NCBI RefSeq assembly: GCF_963665245.1
Contig: NZ_OY762267.1
Span: forward strand, 930,001 to 994,000
Source: an uncultured Paludibaculum sp.
GTDB lineage: Bacteria > Acidobacteriota > Terriglobia > Bryobacterales > Bryobacteraceae
Reading direction: 5' to 3'
Length of the DNA stretch: 64,000 nt
Shown here: positions 26,494 through 34,699 of the stretch, in pieces
How positions within the stretch are numbered: the stretch's first letter is position 1
Layout: every line of letters begins with the position of its first letter
Notes under the pieces: model-generated
Told to the model about the DNA's origin: nothing
Seen by the model: the letters and a program-made list of their open reading frames with translations, nothing else
Databases searched by the model: none
Translations under genes and position numbers: made by a program

Positions 26494-27132
26494 ATGCGAG
26501 GTTTCCCTCTGATTGCGCTCTTTGTCACTACCTTGGCCGCACAGCCTGTTTCCATCGGAGCAAAAGGGGGCGTCCGCTTCGGCGACTATTCGCTCCAATC
26601 GGGCGTTCGTCAGGAAAGCCAGGCCTACACAGTCGGGCCAACGGTGGAGGTCCGCTTACCCTGGCGCCACCTCTCACTGGAGATGGATGCGCTCTACAAA
26701 CACAGCGGCACCTCGATTGTTTACAGAGATTTCCTCGGAGTCCTCTATTCCCATCGCTCGCGCGCCGCAGTTTGGGATCTCCCGGTGCTCGCAAAATACT
26801 CTTTGCTATCGAGGCCATCCCGCCTGAACTCATTCGTAAATGGCGGCTACGCCCTGCGCCTGAGGCATCAGAGGAGTTTCGACTTCTCCTCCAACACTCT
26901 GCCTCCGCCGTACGGGCCCTATTACTCGGAGACGACGACAAGCTTTGGCTGGGAGGCGGACCACGGGTTCGCCGTCGGAGGCGGCGTGGAGATGCGCCTG
27001 TCACGGCTGAAGATCGCCCCGGAATTCCGCTACACCCGCTGGCCCACGATCGACACGTACTACGACCGGTTCGGCGGCCGTAGCGGCCTCAACCCGCAGC
27101 AGTTCGAGATTTTGGTAGGCCTCCGTTTCTAG
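26494..27132 (+). CDS. Outer-membrane beta-barrel protein
   Basis: A 212-residue protein with a short signal peptide (ending TTLAAQP) and alternating hydrophobic strands typical of an eight- to ten-stranded OmpW/OmpX-like barrel: SIGAKGGVRFGDYSL, TVGPTVEVRLPWRHLSLEMDALYKHSG, GYALRLRHQRSF, FAVGGGVEMRLSRLKIAPEFRYTRW. It ends in EILVGLRF, a C-terminal Phe as expected for BAM substrates. It stands alone and no ribosome site is obvious before the ATG. Role unknown. Confidence 0.75.
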   Translation: MRGFPLIALFVTTLAAQPVSIGAKGGVRFGDYSLQSGVRQESQAYTVGPTVEVRLPWRHLSLEMDALYKHSGTSIVYRDFLGVLYSHRSRAAVWDLPVLAKYSLLSRPSRLNSFVNGGYALRLRHQRSFDFSSNTLPPPYGPYYSETTTSFGWEADHGFAVGGGVEMRLSRLKIAPEFRYTRWPTIDTYYDRFGGRSGLNPQQFEILVGLRF

Positions 27133-27236
27133 CCGGCTCACGCACACAAACAATCCATAGGAACATCCTGTCATGACATTGTCTGGCATTCGCGCTATCC
27201 TATCAAGTGAGAAGCCACGCACTAGGGAACCGCATC

Positions 27237-27524
27237 ATGCCGAAACTCGAAACCCGAAACGAAAAGCTCGACCTCCGGCTGACCCCATCGGCCAAACGCA
27301 CCCTGCAGGCCGCGGCACTCGCAACGCACCGCTCCGTCAGCGAGTTTATTCTGGAGAGCGCCCTGGCGCGTGCCGCCGAAACCTTGCCTGACCGCCAGCA
27401 CTTCGGCTTGAACACCGAGCAGTGGCAGGCATTCCAGAACGCCTTATCCGCCCCGCCCCCACCAGCGCCGCGGCTCGCCAAACTACTCAAGCGCCAATCG
27501 GTCTTCGAGCGCGGCAAGGTCTAG
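27237..27524 (+). CDS. DUF1778 (TacA-like) antitoxin
   Basis: A 95-residue protein with an N-terminal ribbon-helix-helix of the DUF1778 type (KLDLRLTPSAKRTLQAAALATHRSVSEFILESALARA) and an extended tail that would bind the toxin. Such antitoxins neutralise a GNAT acetyltransferase toxin and repress their own promoter. I chose the ATG at 27237 (AGGGAA upstream) over the GTG at 27207. The toxin gene starts at the next base after the stop. A promoter-like pair TTGTCT (27179-27184) and TATCAA (27201-27206), 16 bases apart, lies upstream, at low confidence. Confidence 0.85.
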   Translation: MPKLETRNEKLDLRLTPSAKRTLQAAALATHRSVSEFILESALARAAETLPDRQHFGLNTEQWQAFQNALSAPPPPAPRLAKLLKRQSVFERGKV

Positions 27525-28025
27525 GTGACTGCGCTCCGCATTGAAAAACTGCACCGCCGCCACCACCTCGAATGCTTCGATTGTGGCCGGGAGGAACTCG
27601 TTCGCTTCCTGATTCGATTCGCACTTCAGAATCAGCAGGCCGGGGCCTCTCAAACATATGTAGCTCTCGCGGATGACGAGGTGGTTGGCTACTACACCCT
27701 GGCGGTTGGCCAAGTGGAATACTTCGATGCACCGGAACGCCTGACCAAGGGCCTCGCCCGCCATCCCGTCCCCATCATGCTCTTGGCGCGCCTCGCGATC
27801 CTGACCTCCTGGCAAGGCAAGGGCCTGGGTAGCGGACTCATGAAAGACGCCATGCTGCGAACACTGCAGGCTGCGGACATCGCAGGCATTCGCGCCTTCG
27901 CAGTTCACGCGAAGGACGATGAAGCAAGGTCCTTCTATGAACACTTCGACTTTGTCCCATCGCCAACCGATCCGTACCACCTCTATCGCCTGCTCAAGAA
28001 CATTCGCGCTCTTCTGGGATCGTAA
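27525..28025 (+). CDS. GNAT acetyltransferase toxin (TacT-like)
   Basis: A 166-residue acetyltransferase. The acetyl-CoA loop is seen in LARLAILTSWQGKGLGSGLMKDAMLR, and AVHAKDDEARSFYEHFDFVPSPTDPYHLYRLLK carries the catalytic Tyr and C-terminal pattern of TacT-type toxins, which acetylate the amino acid on charged tRNA and stop translation. The opening HLECFDCGREELVRFL is also typical. GTG start directly after the antitoxin stop, so the two form a type II toxin-antitoxin operon. Activity on tRNA is family knowledge, not shown here. Confidence 0.87.
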   Translation: MTALRIEKLHRRHHLECFDCGREELVRFLIRFALQNQQAGASQTYVALADDEVVGYYTLAVGQVEYFDAPERLTKGLARHPVPIMLLARLAILTSWQGKGLGSGLMKDAMLRTLQAADIAGIRAFAVHAKDDEARSFYEHFDFVPSPTDPYHLYRLLKNIRALLGS

Positions 28026-28105
28026 GCCTACGGCAGCTTCCATCTCCTGAAGAACACCGAGGTGGGACGGGTCGGCCCATTTTCCAGCGATCGTCGCCTG
28101 CAACC

Positions 28106-30604
28106 TCACTCCGACCGCAAAGCCTGCACGATATCCACCCTGGCCGCACGTGCCGCCGGTGCCAAGGACGCGACAAGCGCGGCGACCAGCAACACCGCCG
28201 CCGAACCGGCCACAGGCAGGGCCCCCGGCATCTTCATCCCTTGGACGAAGCTGCCAGCTAGGCTGGCCAGCGCATACCCGCCGGCGGCGCCGGCCGCGAT
28301 CCCCACACCGGCAATCAACGCCCCCTGGTTGATCACGCCCATCACCAGATGGCGTGGCTGCGATCCGATGGCCAGACGGATGCCAAACTCGCGCGTCCTG
28401 CCGCTCACCGAGAAGGCCAGGACACCGCCGACGCCCACCACGGCGATTGCCAGAGCAACGGCCGCGAAGCCCCCGAATACCAGCGTGTTGAGCCGGTCGG
28501 GGGAGAGCACTTCGGCGCGAATGTCTTCGAGCGTCGCCGCACGCTCCACCGGTTGCTCCGCCGACTTCTCGCGAATGATGCGCGTGATCGGAGTAATCAG
28601 CGAATACGGATTCCCGCTTGTATGGATGAATAGATTACCCGCCCAGAGTTGTTCCTGCGAGAAAGGATGATAGACGGTCATCGCCGGACCGGCCACAACG
28701 TTCTCGTCGTCGACATCAGCCGTCACGCCCACAATGCGGCGCGGCTCTGTACTGATATCCACGAACTTCATCACCGGATCGGTCCACATCAAGTGATGGT
28801 TCACCGCGTCCTGGTTGGGAAACAGGCGCTGAGCCAGGCTTTGGCTCACAATTACGACCCGCTCGCCGCCCTTCCTGTCGGCCTCGTTGAAATCGCGGCC
28901 AGCAATAATCGGCACCCCCAGGGAGCTGAAGTATCCAGGCGAGACCGTGCGGAACCGCCCGCGCGGATCTTCCTCGCCGGGCGCCGGGACACGCCCTTCC
29001 GCCGTGAAACTGAAGCCCGGACCAAACTTGCCGCCATCGCGCCACGGCATGAATGTCCCAAGAGCCACCCCATCCACGCTTGGCAGGGAGGTGATCTGCC
29101 GGATCGTTTCCTTATAGAAACTCAGCACCTGCTCGGGTGTCTTTCCATACGACATCACAGGCACGCTGACAGTCAGCACACGGCGCGTGTCGAATCCGGT
29201 CCGCGCCGATTGCAGCGAAATCAGCGTCTTGATCAGCATCGCCGCACCGGCAAGCAGCACGAAGGACGCCGCAATCTGCGTGACGGCAAACATGCGCAAC
29301 CGGCGATTCGCGCTGCCCGTGATCCGCACGCCGCCGCTCGTCGGCCCAAAGCCGCGCGACGCGTCGGCCGACGGCAACCGGGGCACCATCGCCAGCGCGA
29401 CAGCGGCAACCAGCGCCAGTGTCGCCCCTACCCACAGCATGCTGGCATCCACAGTCAGATCGAGCGCACGGACGGAAAAGCGGGACGCGTAGCGCGCCAG
29501 CACGGCCAGCATCGGCCCCGCGCTCACAACACCCAGCGCCGCGCCGGCTCCGCACAGCACGAGACTCTCCGCCAGCAGCGTCCGCCGCAGAGCCCCCGTG
29601 GTGGCGCCCAGGGCAGCGCGCGTGCACAGTTCGCCTTCCCGCCGCACGGTCCGCGCGAGAATCAGATTCGCGACATTCGAACAGGCGATCACAAACATCA
29701 GGATCGATGCGCCCAGCAGCACCAGGAGTACCGTCCGCGCGGGGGAGGTGATCTGGTCGCGTAACAGCCGTGCATCCACCTGAAAGTTGGCCTTCGGTGA
29801 ATAAGCCTCTGAATGCTGCTTGATCATCGACCCGTAGACGGTGCGCAGTTCGGCTCGCGCCGATTCGAGAGTCGCACCCGGCGCCAGGCGCCCGAACAAT
29901 TCCGTCATCCGATGCACCCGGCCCGTCACCATCGTCGCCGAAAGGTGGTGAGGGCTGGTCACCACATTCGCGATGATCTCCGTTTCCGCCGGATACGGGA
30001 TCGCCGGCTCCAGCACGCCGACGACGGTCGCCGAACGCTCACCCAGACGGATCGTCTTGCCGAGCACCGCCGGATCGCTCTTCGTCTGCGTCGTCCAAAA
30101 ACGATGAGTAAGGACACAAGCGCCCGCGGCGTTCGGCCCGTCATCATGTTTGTCGAGCAACCGGCCCAGCACGGGACGCAGCCCCATCACCTCGAAAAAC
30201 GACCCGTCGACGACACCGGCCCGCACTTCCCGGGGGTCGCCCAGCCCGACCATGGTGAAGTCGATCGTGGAGAACTCGCCAAACGCACTCAGCGACTTGA
30301 CCCCGGCACGCAGGTCCTGGATTTCGGGCACGGAAAACGCAACTTCCGCGGCACCCATACCGGGAGCGCTCTGCTGGATGTAGATCAATCGGTCCTCGTC
30401 ACGGTTCACCAGCGGCCGCAGCAACACTCCGCGCACCAGCGTGAAGATGGCTGCGTTCGCACCGATGCCGAGCGCCAGTGTCAGCACGACGGTTGCGGTG
30501 AGCCCCTTCGCGCGAGACAGCGAGCGGATCGCGAATCTCAAGTCGTGCAGGAAGCTGGAGACCATCTCGCCAGATCGCCATTCGGTTCGTTCGTGCCCAG
30601 TCAT
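28106..30604 (-). CDS. ADOP-type orphan ABC permease (second copy)
   Basis: An 832-residue permease of the same plan as the one at 11329-13836, but clearly diverged. It has an N-terminal FLHDLRFAIRSLSRAKGLTATVVLTLALGIGANAAIFTLVRGVLL block, a MacB-like periplasmic domain, an FtsX helix unit (CSNVANLILARTVRREGELCTRAALGAT), and a repeat of both ending VDIVQALRSE. No ATPase gene is adjacent. The ATG at 30604 has GAGGAG at ideal distance, so the longer frame upstream is not used. It is convergent with the GNAT toxin gene, and I see no regulator next to it. Confidence 0.88.
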   Translation of the reverse strand: MTGHERTEWRSGEMVSSFLHDLRFAIRSLSRAKGLTATVVLTLALGIGANAAIFTLVRGVLLRPLVNRDEDRLIYIQQSAPGMGAAEVAFSVPEIQDLRAGVKSLSAFGEFSTIDFTMVGLGDPREVRAGVVDGSFFEVMGLRPVLGRLLDKHDDGPNAAGACVLTHRFWTTQTKSDPAVLGKTIRLGERSATVVGVLEPAIPYPAETEIIANVVTSPHHLSATMVTGRVHRMTELFGRLAPGATLESARAELRTVYGSMIKQHSEAYSPKANFQVDARLLRDQITSPARTVLLVLLGASILMFVIACSNVANLILARTVRREGELCTRAALGATTGALRRTLLAESLVLCGAGAALGVVSAGPMLAVLARYASRFSVRALDLTVDASMLWVGATLALVAAVALAMVPRLPSADASRGFGPTSGGVRITGSANRRLRMFAVTQIAASFVLLAGAAMLIKTLISLQSARTGFDTRRVLTVSVPVMSYGKTPEQVLSFYKETIRQITSLPSVDGVALGTFMPWRDGGKFGPGFSFTAEGRVPAPGEEDPRGRFRTVSPGYFSSLGVPIIAGRDFNEADRKGGERVVIVSQSLAQRLFPNQDAVNHHLMWTDPVMKFVDISTEPRRIVGVTADVDDENVVAGPAMTVYHPFSQEQLWAGNLFIHTSGNPYSLITPITRIIREKSAEQPVERAATLEDIRAEVLSPDRLNTLVFGGFAAVALAIAVVGVGGVLAFSVSGRTREFGIRLAIGSQPRHLVMGVINQGALIAGVGIAAGAAGGYALASLAGSFVQGMKMPGALPVAGSAAVLLVAALVASLAPAARAARVDIVQALRSE

Positions 30605-30962
30605 GGAAACTCCTCTCGGTTCTATCCATACGTCGAACCAGCGCCGGGCAATTCGACATCCCTCTCGAAGTTTTTCGCCCCTGGAGAATGTATGACTTAC
30701 GGGAACAGGATACCGGGAAAACCGCCTGCCGGTTCCGGTTCGGGAAATCACCCTGCTCCGGCTCCGCCCGGATTAGGCACCAGGTCCGGTGAGTTTGTCG
30801 GATTTCCGGACCGGATCACGCTCTCTCAGTAGAGGTACACCCGGGAAGGCTCGGCACAGCGGTGCCCAAGGTACATGGCGGACATTCGTAAGCCCGAAAC
30901 GTGGCCGTCACGAAATTCACTATTGATCCAAACGACCAATCTTGCAAATGGAGAAATGACTC
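30605..30962. other. Intergenic region between two divergent genes
   Basis: About 360 bases between the second ADOP permease and the metallo-beta-lactamase-fold gene. It should hold two divergent promoters, but I see no clear box pair. It contains several CCGG-rich short inverted repeats (around 30725-30810) with no clear function. Confidence 0.4.
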
Positions 30963-32090
30963 ATGTTGTTCACCAGGACTCGGACAATTTGCTCGACCGC
31001 GTTTCTGCTCTTGCTCGGCGCCGCCACGGCGTGGGGACAGGCAAATGGCAACCTACAACTGCACTTCATCGACGTCGGCCAGGGAGATGGCGCGCTGATG
31101 ATCACTCCGGCCGGCAAGGTCGTGCTGTTCGATGCGGGCATGGACCTGGGCGTGGAGAACTGCACGAAAATCACGTCCTATCTCGACCAGCTCGGGATAA
31201 CAGCCATCGACGCCATTGTCGTCAGTCACTATCACACGGACCATATTGGGTGTCTCCCGGAAGTGCTGGAAGGGCGCACCCTCTCCGGCTTGGTGTACGA
31301 TCGCGGCCAATCGTATACAACCCAGTCGTACAAGCGCTATGTGGCCGCAGTTAAGGAACATCGGCAGGCCACGGTCCTCGGCGATACGGTTTCCTTTGAC
31401 ACCGGCGCAAACCAGGTTCTGATGCGTGTGATCGCAGTCAATGGAGCCGGCGTTCCCACGACAAACGAAAACGATCTGAGCGTGGCCGTGACCGTCGCAT
31501 TTGGTAATTTTCGAGCGGAAATCGGTGGCGACCTTTCGGGCGAGGACACGGACAACTATGCGGACATCGAGACCGTCGTCGCCCCGAATGTCGGGCCTCT
31601 AGACGTGTACAAGGTGCACCACCACTGCAGTAAGTACAGCACCAACGCCAACTGGTTGCTAACCACGTCGCCCACGGTCGGGATCATCAGCACGGGGGAC
31701 ACGAATACCTACGGACACCCTGCTCCCGCTTGTCTGGACAGGCTGCATCAGGCGGGCACGAAAATGTATTGGACTGAACGCGGCAATGGTGGCCCGCCAA
31801 CGGCCGGTGTGGACAAGATCGGCAAGAACATCATTGTGGAGATGGCGCCCGGCGCCAACACTTATACGGTCCAGTACAGCGGCGGCACGGACACGCACGC
31901 TCTCAAGAACACCGCGGGCACTCCACCGCCCATAGCGCCGAAGTTCTCGTGGAGCGCGCGTCCTGGCGCCAGACTGTACCACCTCAGCACGTGCGCGTAC
32001 GTCGGGAACATCAGCCCGGCGAACCTGCAGCGCGGAGACACACCACCGCCGAACAAGACCCTGCACGCCGACTGCCCGGTTCATCACTGA
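30963..32090 (+). CDS. Exported metallo-beta-lactamase-fold hydrolase
   Basis: A 375-residue protein with a signal peptide (to about residue 25) and a ComEC-like metallo-beta-lactamase domain: LHFIDVGQGDGALMITP, LFDAG and the zinc motif SHYHTDHIG (His89, His91, Asp93, His94), then VYKVHHHCSKYS and ISTGDTNTYGHP. It lacks the ComEC channel. The last 35 residues (LYHLSTCAYVGNI..NL...ADC) resemble the small Cys-based domain found at the C-termini of exported nucleases and related to the Ada metal-binding fold. A secreted phosphodiesterase or nuclease acting on nucleic acids is the best guess. GGAGA precedes the ATG. Confidence 0.8.
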   Translation: MLFTRTRTICSTAFLLLLGAATAWGQANGNLQLHFIDVGQGDGALMITPAGKVVLFDAGMDLGVENCTKITSYLDQLGITAIDAIVVSHYHTDHIGCLPEVLEGRTLSGLVYDRGQSYTTQSYKRYVAAVKEHRQATVLGDTVSFDTGANQVLMRVIAVNGAGVPTTNENDLSVAVTVAFGNFRAEIGGDLSGEDTDNYADIETVVAPNVGPLDVYKVHHHCSKYSTNANWLLTTSPTVGIISTGDTNTYGHPAPACLDRLHQAGTKMYWTERGNGGPPTAGVDKIGKNIIVEMAPGANTYTVQYSGGTDTHALKNTAGTPPPIAPKFSWSARPGARLYHLSTCAYVGNISPANLQRGDTPPPNKTLHADCPVHH

Positions 32091-32150
32091 TGAAGCGGGG
32101 CCTGGCGCGAGGCCGGCCCAACTCTGATTCCTTCACCGCACCCACCGGGC

Positions 32151-32166
32151 CGTCCGCCATAGTTAA
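32151..32166 (+). repeat. Target duplication, left copy
   Basis: The 16 bases CGTCCGCCATAGTTAA lie directly outside the left end of the insertion sequence and match 34051-34066 exactly. The next base (T) also matches on both sides, so the duplication could be 17 bases. Confidence 0.85.
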
Positions 32167-34050
32167 TGTCAACGCAAAGTAGAAATGTCCTATTCTCCGC
32201 AAAGTAGAAATGTCCGGTTTTGGCCGGGCGGGAGAAGTGTGCGTGGTAGTCTGGGCGGGCCGGTGAAGCGGAGACGGGCTCTGCTGGCGAGCAACCCGAT
32301 CGAGGAATAGCCGGCCGGAACTCATCGCCGACGATGGGTAGAGCGTGGCCCTCCCGACACGTTCTTCTACCTGGGCTCGGGGCCGACCGTCGGGAGGCGG
32401 CACGGTCCCGCCCCAGGGTTTGGTTCGACCCCATCGGAGCGATAGATTCCGCCATGCCTTGGAAAACGCGGGCTGGGCGCCTGATGTGGTTCTTTGCAGC
32501 CACAGCAGAGCAGTGGCGGAGAAGGGATCGTCGCAAACTCTCCTGAACGAGCAAACACCCCGGCCTACCGGCTGGGCGGGCGGAGAGTTTCCCGGTACAG
32601 GGCGAACCTTGCCTTCCCGCCATCGCCCCAGCCCCGTGCGGATCGTCATTGCGGCTCCTCGCGTCTGCTGCCGGAGCCTTGCGCCGCCTGCCAGATCTTG
32701 GGCGCCTTCTTCAGGTCGAAGTTCTGGTTCCACGCGCTCTTCTGAGCCGGCTTTCCTGGTGCTTTGCTCTGCGCCGCCTGGACAGACTTCACCTTCGGCC
32801 TCTGCTCGCATCGCTCCACCCTGAGGTACCGTCCGCGGAAGCAGGCGGCGACCGAACCGTCCCGCCGCTGCTCGACCCGGATGAATGCGCCCCGGAGTCC
32901 GGCGGAAATGTCCTGCCGCAAGATCCGGTAGATTTTGCTGTCCAACGGGAAGGTGTAATTGGAATTCACTTTGCGCTGCTCCACGTGGCTCAGAATCGCG
33001 GCCAGATCGTGCTGCTTCTCCAACGGCCGGTGGGCATCGTCGGGATGTGCCGGCACCACCGCCAGTGCCGCGTTGACCCACGGCAGGAACTCAGTTTCCA
33101 GGTAGTGGTTGGCTCCCTCCAAGGTCGTTACCCCAGCCACTCGCAAGCCCTTCACCAGCCGGTCCTGCGCCGTCAAAAACCCCCGCTCCACCCGCCCTTT
33201 CGCCTGAGGGCTGTGCGCCGCGATCCAGGTGATGCCCAGCTCCTGCAGCGCCCGGCCGATCTGCGTCGGCGGCAACTCCTCCCGGCTCTTGCCTAACCGA
33301 CTGCCGTCCCGTTTCGTCTTCTCGGCGGTCTGAAAGATCGACGCTTTGTCGGTGTAGAAAGCCAACGGTCGTCCGTGCTGCTTCAGGTAGCGCTCCAGAT
33401 GGTTCATGTTTTCCAACGTGGAATCGCTGGCTACGAATCGAGCGAACCAACGGCTGGTCGCATCATCGATCATGTTGATCAGCAGAACCTCTTCCCCCCG
33501 GCCCTCCAGCCAGTCGTGATCGCTGGTGTCCCACTGCACCAACTCGCCATACCGACTCCGGCGCGGCCGCCACTCGTGTACCTTCTCGATGCGTTGTTTG
33601 TGCGCTCGCCATAACTTGGCCTTGATCATCCACTGCCGAACTGTCTCCCGGCTCACCTCGATGCCGTGCTCCTTGGCCAGGTACTCCGCCGCCAGCGTCG
33701 GTCCAAAGCCCCGGTACACTGGCCGCGACAGGATGGCCACCGCTTCCTGTTCGGTGTCAGCGCTGAGCTTGTGATTCGACGGCAGCCCTCGCAACCCGTG
33801 AGCTACGACCTTGTCGCCCCGCCGCTTTAGCTCTCGCAGCAACCGCCTCACGTGCCGTTCTGTGATCCCAAGTTCTTCGGCTGCCTGCTGCTGCGTGATC
33901 AACCTCTTCTTCGCCTTCTTCAGGGCCACCAGGCGGTCCCGCTCGGCTTGCGTCATCAGTAGTTGTCCTTCTGCCACATCCCCAGCCTGCAGGCCGTCAA
34001 TAGGACATTTCTACTTTGCTCAAATAGGACATTCTCACTTTGCGGCGACA
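32167..34050 (-). mobile_element. Complete insertion sequence, ISNCY/IS1202-like
   Basis: A 1,884-bp element. The 24-bp ends match at 19 positions (TGTC..CGCAAAGT...AATGTCC). Each end carries a second inner copy of GCAAAGTAGAAATGTCC (32174-32190 and 32199-32215 on the left; 34003-34019 and a variant at 34027-34043 on the right), probably double transposase-binding sites. Directly outside lie two copies of CGTCCGCCATAGTTAA (32151-32166 and 34051-34066), a 16-bp target duplication. From memory, part of the IS1202 family makes duplications of about this length. The single transposase gene is intact, so the element may be active. About 430 bases left of the gene show no convincing coding. Confidence 0.88.
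32646..33956 (-). CDS. DDE transposase of the ISNCY/IS1202-like element
   Basis: A 436-residue transposase. An N-terminal helix-turn-helix region (LITQQQAAEELGITERHVRRLLRELKRRG, about residues 19-47) is followed by an integrase-like core with the DDE residues visible: Asp143 (LVQWDTSDHDW), Asp203 (FYTDKASIF) and Glu257 (QAKGRVERGF). The C-terminal part is basic. I prefer the ATG at 33956 (MTQAERDRL), the usual start in this family, with AGAAGGA 9 bases upstream; a GTG at 33977 adds seven residues. It is uninterrupted, so transposition competence is plausible. Confidence 0.9.
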   Translation of the reverse strand: MTQAERDRLVALKKAKKRLITQQQAAEELGITERHVRRLLRELKRRGDKVVAHGLRGLPSNHKLSADTEQEAVAILSRPVYRGFGPTLAAEYLAKEHGIEVSRETVRQWMIKAKLWRAHKQRIEKVHEWRPRRSRYGELVQWDTSDHDWLEGRGEEVLLINMIDDATSRWFARFVASDSTLENMNHLERYLKQHGRPLAFYTDKASIFQTAEKTKRDGSRLGKSREELPPTQIGRALQELGITWIAAHSPQAKGRVERGFLTAQDRLVKGLRVAGVTTLEGANHYLETEFLPWVNAALAVVPAHPDDAHRPLEKQHDLAAILSHVEQRKVNSNYTFPLDSKIYRILRQDISAGLRGAFIRVEQRRDGSVAACFRGRYLRVERCEQRPKVKSVQAAQSKAPGKPAQKSAWNQNFDLKKAPKIWQAAQGSGSRREEPQ

Positions 34051-34066
34051 CGTCCGCCATAGTTAA
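34051..34066 (+). repeat. Target duplication, right copy
   Basis: This is the identical partner of 32151-32166, directly outside the right end of the element. It is followed by the 12-bp palindrome TTGCGATCGCAA (34067-34078). Confidence 0.85.
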
Positions 34067-34101
34067 TTGCGATCGCAAAACTTCGCTGGTAGGCTCGACA
34101 A

Positions 34102-34689
34102 ATGGCCACACTTCGTCTGCTGATAGGCGCGCTGCTCGTCGGTCTGCTGGCGGCGCAAACACCCGCAAAGAAGAAAACCGGGAAGGAACTGCAGGCTTCA
34201 TTCGAGGCACATAAAGGCGATTTCGACTACCTGCTCGGCGAATGGCAATTCACTTCAGTCTCGAAAGAGCATGGGCCCGGCAAGGGCTTCTGGACGGCCG
34301 TGCGTCTCACCACCGGACAGATCCTCGATGAATTCCGCGTAGTCGGCGACAACCGCGAAACCTGGTACGTCACCTCGACCTTGCGCTCCTATAACGCCGG
34401 GCTCGACCGCTGGGAACTGGTCGGCATGGTCGAGGGCGGCGGTCTGCAGGACGTGGGCACGGCGCGGCGTGTTGGCGACGAAGTCCACATCGAGCAGAAG
34501 TTCGGCGTCGCCACCGGAAACACATCAGTCCTGCGGATCCGCTACTACAACATCCAACCCGATCGCTTCTCCTGGACCGCTGACCGCTCTACCGACGGTG
34601 GCAAAACCTGGTCGAAAGAGGACCAGAAGATCGAGGCGCATCGCATCGGCCCGGCCCGCTCGCTCGACGCGTTGGCGCCCGCTCGATAG
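34102..34689 (+). CDS. Exported DUF1579-like protein
   Basis: A 195-residue protein with a signal peptide (ending LLAAQ) and a lipocalin-like beta domain as in DUF1579 relatives: GDFDYLLGEWQFTS, ILDEFRVVGDNRETWYVTSTLRSYN, RWELVGMVEGGG and YYNIQPDRFSWTADRSTDGGKTW. These proteins have no established function. It lies just downstream of the insertion sequence's right end, and the ankyrin gene follows after 10 bases on the same strand. Confidence 0.7.
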   Translation: MATLRLLIGALLVGLLAAQTPAKKKTGKELQASFEAHKGDFDYLLGEWQFTSVSKEHGPGKGFWTAVRLTTGQILDEFRVVGDNRETWYVTSTLRSYNAGLDRWELVGMVEGGGLQDVGTARRVGDEVHIEQKFGVATGNTSVLRIRYYNIQPDRFSWTADRSTDGGKTWSKEDQKIEAHRIGPARSLDALAPAR

Positions 34690-34699
34690 TGACGATGCC

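Noticed and set aside
32084..32623. 179-codon frame at the left side of the ISNCY-like element, minus strand
   Set aside because: It crosses the element's left end and its inner repeats into host DNA, has no recognisable domain and is rich in Arg/Pro. A passenger gene was considered but not supported.
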